Assembly: GCA_009801085.1 (NCBI GenBank) | Contig: VNWV01000008.1 | Coordinates: 1,178,001 to 1,242,000, forward strand | Length of the DNA stretch: 64,000 nucleotides | Source of the DNA: Lasiodiplodia sp. COLG20 | Taxonomy: Eukaryota; Ascomycota; Dothideomycetes; Botryosphaeriales; Botryosphaeriaceae | Direction: 5' to 3' | Part shown: in pieces, positions 22,176 to 31,843 of the stretch | How the letters are laid out: each line of letters starts with the position of its first letter | How positions within the stretch are numbered: the stretch's first letter is position 1 | The notes under the pieces: generated by a model | Told to the model about the DNA's origin: nothing | The model's database searches: none | The model's input: the letters and a program-made list of their open reading frames with translations, nothing else | Translations under genes and position numbers: made by a program

Positions 22176-25100
22176 ATGACGCAACAGCCGCCCGCCGCCT
22201 CCGCTCAGGCACGGCTCACCATCAGCCAGGCCTTCAACCGATTCGCAGCTACCGTCACCCCAGATGACCACCGTGATTTCGCTAGCACTGAGCTTCGACA
22301 TGTCCGAGAAGCTGCCCTCCAGGTCGAGGAAGATCTGCGCGCTCGCCGCTCTCTGCGAAACCTGCGTCGCTTACAGCCTTTCTTGCAAGGCTTGGAACAT
22401 TACTCAAAAGCCATCGAAGTTCTGTGCAATGGGACTGATTATCTACCGTGGATTTGGGTAAGTTTTCACTTTCAAATTCATCAGGGTGATCATTGACAAA
22501 AGTTACAGGCACCTGTCAAGCTGATGCTCCAGGTAAGCGTCACCGCAACAAGGTGCCGCACCGCTCACTGACTGCCGTCTCAGGTTTCGGTCGATTTTCT
22601 CGGTGCTTTCGAAAAACTAATAGATGCCTATGCTAGAATCGCAGACACTCTACCTCGTTTTGACCAGTTGAGCTCAGCCTTCAAACACGATCACAATTTT
22701 CAGGCTGTCCTTGCCCTCTTCTACGCTGATATCCTTGAGTTCCATCGCCGTGCATACAAGTTCGTGCGGAGAAAGGGTGAGTGTATTGCTTAATCCTGAT
22801 CAGCTTCTACTAACTACCAACTGCTAGCATGGAAGCTACTATTCATCCCTCTCTGGGGGCAATTTGAGTCACGTTTTGGCTCCATTCTCGCGAGTTTATC
22901 ATACCACAGCGATCTTGTTGACAAACAAGCCATGTCCAAAGACATATCTGAGGCTGCAGAACGCAGGGAACTGGACCAGGAACGATGGGACAAACAGGAA
23001 CGAACATGGCGAGCAACCAAGCATTGCGCCGTAATGTCATGGCTCGAGGTAGATGGTATGCCCCTAGATGATCAGCTTGACGAACTCTTGAAGGACTTTC
23101 TTCCGGGTAGTTGCGATTGGTTTATACATCACCCTAAAACCGAGCTATGGTTGAATGACTGCGATGCCAACCCTTTGATGTGGCTTCATGGCAAGCCGGG
23201 AGCAGGTAAGTCATGCCTTGAAAACAGCTTGGTGTACTGGTACTGATAAGAATTCAAAGGCAAAAGCATAATTTGCTCCAACCTCGTACAGTTCATGGAG
23301 TCTCAAAAGTGCAATGTTCTCTACTACTTTTGCAGCTATCTCGAAAACGTCACCGACCATGCCTCTCGCCTTCTTCGGTCCCTTACAGCACAGGCTATAC
23401 AGATGGATCTGGATGTTGCAGTCTACATCCATGATGACTATCTACCATCTCACCCGGTGGCATCCAGGAGAGCGTTGAGGGATCTCCTTCCGAGACTCCT
23501 GGAAGGGATCGGCTCCTCTCGTATTGTGATCGATGGCATCGATGAGTGGGATCCAAAGGAGCAAATGCTCGTATTGGATGACATTTTACCAATGCTCTCG
23601 ACCAATGCTTTGCCTTACATGTGCAAAATCCTGGTTTCGAGCCGGGACGTGCCGACCGTATCCCGTGGCCTGCTACGCAAAGGCAAACTAACGTCATTGT
23701 CTCTCGGGAATGAGGGTGCATCCATTAAAGGTGCTATCGAAAGCTACATTGACAAGAGGCTCTTGGAATTTCGAGACAAACTAAATGAATTGGACCCTGA
23801 CGGTGCCGATCTAGCACAGCTTCGGCTTAACCTTGTGAAAAAATCGGATGGTTAGTCTACCATGCTAATGAAAAGGAAATGGGCGAACAGCTAAAAGGAA
23901 TGTTTTTATGGGTTCGCCTGGTTTTAGACTCCCTAGAGACAGTCTACAGCCCTGAAGAGGTCCTTGACGTTGTCGCGAATTTGCCTTCAGATCTCTTCGA
24001 CTTGTATACCCGCATTCTGGAGCGTATGTGCAACCCGCGCGACATCATGACTTGCGAAAAAGCTTCAAGGATCATCCAGTGGATCTGCTTTTCTCAAAGA
24101 CCATTGAATAAGTTCGAGCTACTCAATTGACTTGCCCTCACTCCAGCCAAGATGGTCCTGAGCGGGAATAACATTCCGATTCCCAGAGTTCTTGAACTCT
24201 GCAAGCCTTTAATTGAAGAGCGGCCTGATTCTTCGATAGTATTTGTGCACTTCTCTGTGCGAGAGTAGGTTCTCATATATTTGAAGGCGGTATTTCAGAC
24301 TGACATATGCGAAGGTTCCTGTTGAAAACCAACTCTCACGCAATTGTACAACAGACTGAGGCTCACCATGATATCGCATTTGCTTGCGCAACAACACTCA
24401 TGGGCGGTCTTGAAATTCTGAATCCAGATGTTGCCGCAGCCGAGTGTCGTATCCGGGTTGGAAATGGCGGCTACAGGTTGCTCCCCTATGCATTGGAGTA
24501 CTGGACCGAGCACTTTCTCCTATACGCCTCAACTGGTGGTAACCTCGATCAGAATCACCAATTGTCACAACATCTCTCCACAATGCAGTCTAAACACGAT
24601 CATCTTTCAAATATTTTTGAAAGAAACGGTAGTGACCCCGAATGTTCAAGTGCGTTTGTTTCAGCTGAGGAATTAGATAAACGACTTGAACTAGTGATTC
24701 ATCTGCCCATATACGATTTACTCCGAGATATACATCAAGATCGCTGGATTGCCGGTCAAGAGTCTTGCAAACATGGAAAAGGTGCGTTGTTTCAGAAGCG
24801 CTTCACATTTTACATTACAAAACCATCGTACTCTACATTAGAAACGACCCGGACTAACAATTTGCTTCAGTCGCCGAAGAACATGTAGTGCGAAACGACG
24901 GAACCCTCTTCAGAAGGCTCTCAGCAGACTTTGAACATTTGGTGCTCTACCTCCTTTCCCAGAATAGGATCCCCGGACTTTCCGGTGATAGGCTTCAAGC
25001 TTTCAAGCAGTCATTTGCATCAGCTGCGTACCGATGCCGCTATGTGTCATGTCCAAACTGGTCTATCGGCTTTGCAACCTCTCAGCTGCGGGAGCAGCAT

Positions 25101-25711
25101 GAAGCAGGGCACCTGTATCGCATTTATTGCAAATTCTCAACCTGCCAGTGGAGCCAAATTGGATTTAGAAACAAAACCGGGCTTGATACACACATGAAGA
25201 ACCATCATAGCGAAGGATCACAACTCCCTATCCCACCGCGGGTCCGGCAGAATACTCCTCAGCATGGAATGACACCTTCACTTTCGCTTGGCACGAACAT
25301 GAAAAACCATCATGGTGAAGGATCACAACTACCAATTCCACCACTGATCCAGCAAAATACACCCCAAGAAGGACCAACACCCTCATCTCCGTCTAATGCA
25401 AACACTTCGCAGGATCATTCTCCGACTGATTCAGACGATTCTGAGAGCCCTTCTCCAACGCTTCCTCAGTGGTATGATGACAGTATCCTGCAGTCCTTGC
25501 CTCCTTCCTTTGGTGATGATGATGCAATGTGGACATGTGTTAGTAGTTCCGTATCCAAAATTCTTAATTTCAGATGGAGACTGACTATGCTTCAAAGTGC
25601 CAATGCGATCAGGGTCCGGCGTTGGTTGAGATACATGCCGCATGTTTGAATTGCAATCATGGCAGGTGTTCTCAATGCAAAGTTGTAACAGGACCAGCAC
25701 TAAGAATCTAG
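22176..25711 (+). pseudogene. NACHT NLR (STAND) gene with C2H2/zinc-ribbon C-terminus, one in-frame TGA
   Basis: Nine exons: 22176-22457, 22509-22532, 22584-22776, 22828-23205, 23260-23850, 23898-24264, 24315-24781, 24871-25538, 25574-25711, summing to 1036 codons in one frame. All boundaries are GT-AG; the last intron (35 bp) may end 6 bp later. Order: N-terminal helical domain of fungal NLRs (LEHYSKAIEVLCNGTDYLPW to ILEFHRRAYKFVRRK), NACHT with Walker A GKPGAGKS built across an intron and Walker B RIVIDGIDEWD, the winged-helix HFSVRE motif, a helical region, C2H2-like fingers (about 25035-25210), two 35-residue repeats, and a terminal C-x-C...CxxC ribbon. The only lesion is TGA at 24128-24130 (codon 567), where homologs have Gly (N-G-L). 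Such proteins trigger allorecognition or death responses. A young pseudogene is likeliest; readthrough or sequencing error is possible. Confidence 0.82.
25193..25402 (+). repeat. Two-copy 105 bp tandem repeat in NLR C-terminus
   Basis: Two diverged copies start at 25193 and 25298 (period 105 bp, 35 codons). Each begins MKNHH and contains EGSQLPIPP and QNTPQ. The repeat follows the last C2H2-like finger, so it duplicates the finger's terminal His pair plus linker. Period is a multiple of three and the frame is kept. Confidence 0.75.
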
Positions 25712-26124
25712 AGAGCGAAGCAAAACATTCTTGCAGACCTGATAGGTTCGGGAGATGGTAAAAGTTATATCTTTATCTCTATACTTGTATTGGGAATTGT
25801 ATTGTAAAAGCACTTAGCAACTGGTCATAACAATGCTAGGATATCTATGACCTCATATTTCATCTCGTGTCTGTTACTTATTTCTTTCTTTTCACTATAT
25901 GCAATTCATTCATAAGCCATAGGATTAAGAACCATAGAGACTAAGAGAAAAGCACCAGCTCAGAGACAAGCTTAGTTACAGCTGCGGCAATATTTTACAT
26001 TCATTTCATGACCGGAAAGGGTCAATCTATAATTGAAGGCGTCTCAGAAATCAGAAACCCCTCCCTCAAAGATGCCATCCCACAGTCCCCCATCATAAAA
26101 ACACCCGAGAAAAACACCCACCGT
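25712..26124. other. Intergenic region between convergent genes
   Basis: 413 bp of AT-rich sequence holding the 3' ends of the NLR and dolichyldiphosphatase genes. No gene seen. Confidence 0.45.
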
Positions 26125-27019
26125 CTACCGCCTCTTCTTCCCACCATCCACCCCCCTCCTCAACTTCCTCCTCTCCTCCCAGCGCGCCCACCCCGCATCC
26201 ACCAGGTCCTCCTCAACCACTAGATCCCTAAACCGCAGCGCCTTCGCCAGCCACAGCTCGAGCGCCCACTCCAACCAGCCGCTCCGCCTCAGCCAACCAG
26301 TAAACCCGAACCACACGAGGGCGAACACGGCGCCAGCAGCACAGCCCACCAAAACCTGCTTATCGGTGTGGTAGGAGAGGTAGATGCGGGAGAAGGCGAC
26401 GGCAGCGGCGGAGGCGAGGGCGAGGGTGGAGAGGGCGAGGCGCTGGGCGAAGGTGGTCGGGGTGTGCGTGTGGGTGGGGTGCGGCTGGTGGCGGAAGAGC
26501 AGGAAGAGCGCCAGGTAGAGCGAGAAGAAGGAGACGAACTGCGCGTGCGATGAGGGCATGCCGTAGCCTTTGCCGTACATTTCTGTAATTTTTGTCCGTG
26601 AACGTTAGCCGTGGGAATCCGGGAGGAGCGAGGTGGGGAGGGAGACGGAGGGAATGGGGCGGAGAGAGAGCGCGATGAGTGGAGGGCACAGCAGAGCAGA
26701 GCAGAGCTGGGACGTACGGCGTGGACGTTCTTCTTTGATCAACCGCTTCAGACACCAGTTCAGGGCCTCGCAGGCCAGCTGGCCGGCGAACATGAGGGCG
26801 ACCTCGGCTTCGCGGCTGGACCAGATCAGAGTGGTATAGACAACGCAGAGACCTTGGGGAACGAGAGCCAGCCATGCACACAGGTACGAGAAGCGGTCAT
26901 TGGGATCCTGTGGATCTCTTGGTCAGCGCGGGCGGTGAGCGGGCAGCGGCGGGGTGAGGGTTGCGGCTCACATAATGGACGTGAGTGAGCGAGAGAGAAG
27001 CGAGGACGGGTTCTTCCAT
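26125..27019 (-). CDS. CAX4: Dolichyldiphosphatase (PAP2 superfamily), three exons
   Basis: Complement of join(26125..26582, 26718..26907, 26972..27019), 231 residues. Introns are 64 bp and 135 bp. The joins give LTHVHY|DPNDRFSY and KEERPR|QMYGKGYG. The three PAP2 phosphatase motifs are present: KRLIKEERP (KX6RP), GMPSSHAQF (PSGH type), and SRIYLSYHTDKQV (SRxxxxxHxxxD) with the catalytic histidines. Four or five hydrophobic helices are visible and the C-terminus is basic, RR-ending. The enzyme hydrolyses dolichyl pyrophosphate on the lumenal side of the endoplasmic reticulum so that dolichol can be reused for N-glycosylation. Start ATG 27019 gives MEEPVLASLSLTHVHYDPND, the usual N-terminus of this family. 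Confidence 0.92.
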
Positions 27020-28016
27020 GGCGGGCGGTTGAGAAGTGGAGGAGAGAGAAGGGGGAGAGAAAGTGAGAGTGTGTCGCGTGGGATGTCTGCGGCGCGGGTG
27101 TCTGCGACGCGAGTTGGCGAGCTGCACGATGATGATGCATGGATGCTTGTTCGGCAGTCGGAGCGAGAGATTGCCGAGAGAGTGTTATCTTATCGCTGAT
27201 TGATGTGCGTCGATCCCGCACACCTTGCTTTCACTGCGTCTCATCAAACTGCATCTTTCGACCCTGCTACATGCTTCCATAAGTGCGGGTGCCAGAGAAA
27301 GCTCCGCATGAACTGTTCATCGACCTCGACATCTATCGTGCAATCTCGCCGGGAGACACAGATGTGTAGACACAACCTCCTGAAATCTTCACCTTCTATA
27401 CCGGCGCAGCCATTCATCTGAGGTGGGTTCCAGCAGTGATGTGATACTGTCGCTACCAGAAATGAGGATTCCAAGCGGATATTTGAGCGCATCTATTCAA
27501 GGACTGCGATGACATTGACGCCCTGGAGGCTTCAACGCCTGCAAACCTAACACTCCAGACAACCGGAACGCGCAACCACCATTGCAAAGACGACATGTTG
27601 CCATCAACAGCCCGTCAGAATACCCATCCCGCTCATCCAGTTATTCTTCCCAGACTCGACAATACTCGAGCAACAACGCGCACGTCCGAGGAAGTCAGAC
27701 ACAGCCCTAACGTCCACTCTGGCCCCCATGCGGTACGGAATTCCTTCGCTACGATGCGGGACCGGGCCGCCGCTTATCGGTCGCCGGTGCTTATGCGCCA
27801 TCGAAATAAACCCTTGCAACTTGCTAGCGCTGGGTCCAAAAAACGACACGCCACAAGTCCTCTTGACCGTTTGGGTCCGGGGTGGCGCTATTGGCCGCCA
27901 TGAGTCGTGTAGTGCTAAACTCCTCCAACTCAGACTGATAGACACACGCCATGGACAAAGGAGCGGACGGCGCCGATGCCTACCCTTTCTTTTGGGCCTT
28001 TTTGTTTTAAGGTTCT

Positions 28017-28223
28017 TTGTTGGATGCTGCGATCGACGTCAGGGTCTCGCTCCTGCGTGCCATAGCACAAGAGCGCGCACAGCGTTTCCTGGCACAAGCG
28101 TTACTAAAGGAACAGCACACCCGGAGCAGGCTCCGACAGCAAGACGACGGAAATCGCCCTTTCAGCCAGCCAGCAGCAAAAGCGAAGCCCACACGGCCAC
28201 GAATGCGACCGCAAAACGCCTGA
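28017..28223 (+). CDS. Possible small helical protein or exon (68 codons)
   Basis: The frame reads a strongly amphipathic, helix-forming segment (AAIDVRVSLLRAIAQERAQR then FLAQALLKEQHTRSRLRQQ) and a basic Pro-rich tail. Directly upstream and in the same frame is an ATG at 27951 with 19 codons, then TAA at 28008-28010. This could be an exon of a spliced gene whose boundary I could not find, a relic, or chance. No family recognised. Confidence 0.2.
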   Translation: MLDAAIDVRVSLLRAIAQERAQRFLAQALLKEQHTRSRLRQQDDGNRPFSQPAAKAKPTRPRMRPQNA

Positions 28224-28587
28224 TTTGGGGATCGAGAAAGAGCAAAAAGGGAAAATGCAATACTTGACCACTCCGCAGATAAGCGAGAATCAGGCCACTG
28301 TAACTACCGACGGAAGCCGCAACGCAGACAAGCGGACGTGGCCTGCCCGTCTTGTCTCCACCAACACTGCCGCAGATGCAAGCCCAGGCGGGCGCCACGA
28401 ACGCCTCAGCAACGCTGATGCGTACGGAGAACCGGCATCGAAAGAGGCAAGAAGCGCGAGAGAACCCATCGCCCCACCGTTTGTTCAGCCAGCCCTGAGA
28501 GAAGTTTATATGTCATAATCAAAGCGTTCGTTTCACCATCCACGACACTTGCGCGTCGTCACATGGTCAGACCTCATCTCCGCGCCC

Positions 28588-28770
28588 TCAAACACCGGTA
28601 TCGGGCGTACTACCAAGCTGCTCATCTCTGTAGCCTCCTCGCATACCTTTAATCCCGACCGATATTCCCTTCGCGACCTCGAGACGAAGCTTAATTGCCT
28701 TCGCTTGCTGCTCCCTTCCAGCCTCTAGCTTCGGCGACACTCTCTGCAACTCATAATACTGACGACACAT
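28588..28770 (-). CDS. Possible small basic protein or last exon (60 codons)
   Basis: From an ATG at 28770 the frame gives MCRQYYELQRVSPKLEAGRE and a Lys/Arg-rich amphipathic helix, ending STPDTGV. Composition is more protein-like than the surrounding ORFs. The frame continues open far upstream, but there it has low-complexity character. It may be a terminal exon. No family recognised. Confidence 0.2.
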   Translation of the reverse strand: MCRQYYELQRVSPKLEAGREQQAKAIKLRLEVAKGISVGIKGMRGGYRDEQLGSTPDTGV

Positions 28771-30076
28771 CCTCACGTGATCGACGTCGAGCAAAAGCCA
28801 ACAGCGAACGCTCGTGCTCTGCTCTAGTACGTGCCCTAAAAAGATCTGGGGGGGTGGCTTGTGTGGAAGGGATGGCCGGGCGACCGGGGGGAGGGACGGC
28901 CGCGGGCGGCGGGCACGCGGCCCTTTTCTCGGCAAAAGCAGACAGCACATCGCAAGCCCTGCGCGACTTCCTCTCTTCCCTGCCCTTCCTTCCCGCTTCC
29001 GACGGCGCGGTCCTGCTCTGATCTGGGCCCCCTTCCAGCAGGATGGTAGAAGGATGCGTAGTGCCCCGGAGCTGAGTGCGATAATTCTGACAACACTACT
29101 GCAGTTGCTTTTTTCTTTTTTTTTTTTTTCTTCTTGATGGGAACAACATGCGGTCTGCCAGAGTGATTCCTTCGAGAGATGAGAATATGACGATGATACT
29201 ATTCGGCCCCCGCTCGGCGCCAATTTTGGTGTGTGACGAAAGAGAAATGATGAGCCGTGTGATCACTGTTGACCGGTGCTAAGTAAAGTGGGCAACAAGC
29301 TCCAGATCATCAATCACATGTTCTCTCCTTCCGTTTCGGGCATTGAACTACTGTATTCATTTGTTGTAATTGCGATTACTGATCTTTTAGGCAATTCAGG
29401 CCCGGGGCTAAGTGCCGGATGAATGAAAAAGTGCTGTGTGGGTTGCACATCGTAGACATCAGAAGACACCCGCTTTTTGCGTTACTACGTTCATGAACTG
29501 TGTAAATGATTGTATCAACGAGAGACAGTGATGCGATGAATGTGCCCTCTCCAAGCGAGTTCTTCTGAAACGGTGGCTGAAGAAATACTCTATGCATGCT
29601 CGGAAAGTGCGCCATTTAGCGGCATGGCTACGTGCTGAAAGGAGATGACTACGGAGCACAGAATTTTCATAACACCATGAAGACTGACATAGGTAGAAAG
29701 AAAGGATTTTTGAATGTATTTCGGGGTAATGGATTAACGAATGAATTACTGCTTTTCCCAACATTAAACGAATGTCTTCGCCCTGGAACTCCTTTTTCCC
29801 CCGGCCTGCTATCCTAAAAGACCGTTCCGGGCCAATCATCAACTAAAAATTTCCTCTTCATCAATGAAAACATCGGGAAAAGACATCAGAAGTAGACAGC
29901 CACTCAGATATTAATAAGTAGTAGTCAAAAAGGGAAACAAATGGGGTGGTATCGTGCAACGGTCAATCTAGCATCAAAGAGACAAGAGACAAGCGACAAG
30001 AGTGCAGATCAAGCAACCAAGGAAAAGCACAGGGTATCAACGACGAACTCGTGCATCTCTCTCTCCCATCCCACAC

Positions 30077-31843
30077 CTAGTACAGACACGCACCGGGAAG
30101 GGCGAGGAACACCGCCGTTGTGGTCGTAGTGATGATCATACTCCAAATCTGCGCGCCCTTAACGATCTTATCCTGGATGATGCGCACGCTCGCTTCCTGA
30201 ACCCAAGTCTCCTTGTCCCAAATCTTCTCCTTGAGGGGCTTCTTCTCGTAGTTGGTGACCCACGCCTCGCCGTCGAACGAGTTGCTGCTGCCGAACGTCT
30301 CCATGCTGCAGGCGCGCCTCATCATGCTCGCTCTGTCGTTGCCGGCCAGCGTGGCTTCCTCGTCGTAGTCAAAGGTGCTGGTCGAAGTCTTCTTCATGAT
30401 CGAGGGGTCTGGAGATGGAGCGAGGCTGTTGGTCGAAATCCTCTTTAGGCGCGCGGCGTCTTGAGATGGAGCGAGGCTGTTGGTCGAAATCCTCTTTAGG
30501 CGCGCGGCGTCTTGAGCGGGAGCGAGGGTGCTGGCGGGCTTCTCAATGGTCACGGTAGCATTCGAGGAGGTGTTGCTGACTTCGCTGTTCATGCTGGCGC
30601 TGTCTTCTTCCTCCCAAGGCTTAAGACAACGCTTGTGCTCTTTGTGGAGGATGACACAGAGACCCTTGTAGGCCGCGATCATGGTCGTCGTGCCCATGAA
30701 CAGGACAGGGAACATGAACAGGCGCCACCAGCGCGGGACGCTGGACAGAAGGAGAAGCAGGCCAATGATAAGGCCGCCTGCAATGTGCGAGACACCCATA
30801 GTGCGGACGAAGAAGACACGGGGCTTGTTGCCGTTGCAGATACTCCAGCGAACGAAGTTGGGGTGCGCCTGACCGCGCAGTGTCGCCTCGACCATTTCAG
30901 CCACAATCTTGAAAGCCGACGGGTGCGTCGTGTGCTGCAGCGCGTGCAGCACAGCAGACCGGTCACGGGCCGAAAGGTTGAGCTCACGCGGAGCGCCCGG
31001 CGCGATGTAGTGCGCGATGACACGGTCGACCTCCGGACGAAGGGGCTGGACAGAGACTGGAGGTTGTCAGTAACGTGACACGTGGGAGTTCAGGCATAGT
31101 GAACTTACAGCCCTGCCACTTGAGACCGGCAGAAGCGTTGGCTTCGTCAGTGATTTCACGGACTGACTCCTCGGAGAGGACGGGCTCGCCATATTGAGAT
31201 GCCTGGCCTGTGAGAGAGACGGTGGGAACGCTGTGTCTATCGCCAAAGGTGGCGTGAGTAGGAGACAAAGTGTCCTGCCTGCTGAGGCCTGGAGAAGGCA
31301 TGCAGTCGCTCCTCGGAGTAACTGGAGTAACAACCATCTCGTTCAGTCCAAGAGCGGCGGCTTCAGCGGGCTTGTCAAAGTCGATCTTGGGCATGAGCGG
31401 TGGAGGGCGTTTCTTCCTGTTTCCCAAAACAGTGCTCATGGAGGCGCGTTGAGTAACCTTCTCCTCGACCGGTGGCTCTTCTTCATTCCATTCAGGAGAC
31501 AGCGTCTTGCGGTCTGCCTTGAGAGCGTTGAAGCGCTCGGTGTAATCTTGAAACCAGAGGTAGAACTGAAGATTCTCGGCATCGTGGGTCACATAGACAA
31601 GGTAGTCCATGAAGTCGCGAAGCTGGCATGGCTGCGGAAGCGGTCAGTATCAGAAGGGCCGAGTGGCGTCGATAGGCATACCGGCAGGGCCTTGTTGGCG
31701 ATGATGTTCTCAAAAGAGAGCTCATCGGGGATGCCTCTCTTGCCGTTGGCAGTCCGCTCGACATAGCGCTGACATTCCTTCCGGTCAAGCGGGCCGTTGG
31801 ACTTGGAAACATAGTCCGGACGACGGTAGAAAAGGATGGACAT
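30077..31843 (-). CDS. RAX1: RGS-domain membrane protein, RAX1-like, three exons
   Basis: Complement of join(30077..31056, 31109..31631, 31682..31843), 554 residues. Introns are 50 bp (GTATGC...CCGCAG) and 52 bp (GTAAGT...CTCCAG). The joins give NKALP|PCQLRDFMDYL and KWQG|FSVQPLRPEVD. The RGS fold begins at LSFENIIANKALPPCQLRDF and continues with AENLQFYLWFQDY. It is split by a ~120-residue Ser/Pro/Thr-rich insert and resumes before SAVLHALQHTTHPSAF. Two transmembrane helices lie around HIAGGLIIGLLLLL and FMFPVLFMGTTTMIAAYKGL. A long cytosolic tail follows, then a final helix at the C-terminus. This RGS plus three-helix design matches Rax1, which marks bud sites in yeast and affects polarity and stress responses in filamentous fungi. 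ATG 31843 (CACAATGTC) precedes MSILFYRRPDYV; an in-frame ATG at 31921 is less likely. Confidence 0.85.
30412..30516 (-). repeat. 51 bp tandem duplication in the RAX1-like tail
   Basis: Period 51 bp. The segment beginning CGAGGCTGTTGG occurs at 30421 and again at 30472 with near-perfect identity, and a third unit is partial. In protein it repeats LAP(A/S)QDAARLKRISTNS, so the frame is kept. RxxS-type sites (LKRISTNS) are duplicated too. Confidence 0.85.

Larger units (their letters stand above)
27020..30076. other. 3.1 kb region without a convincing gene
   Basis: Between two minus-strand genes. ORFs of 60-211 codons overlap on both strands in the GC-rich 27.6-29.1 kb part. Two are listed separately because their composition looks protein-like: 28017-28223 (+) and 28588-28770 (-). 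A T-rich tract lies at about 29107-29130. The stretch 29.2-30.0 kb is AT-richer and empty. Confidence 0.4.

Noticed and set aside
24112..24150. Splicing out the NLR stop with an intron starting GTTCGA
   Set aside because: It would be about 35 bp with a poor donor, would remove conserved residues and would shift the frame.
24262..24314. Second apparent stop (TAG) in the NLR after HFSVRE
   Set aside because: It belongs to a 50 bp GT-AG intron (24265-24314) whose removal restores VRE-FLLKTNSH.
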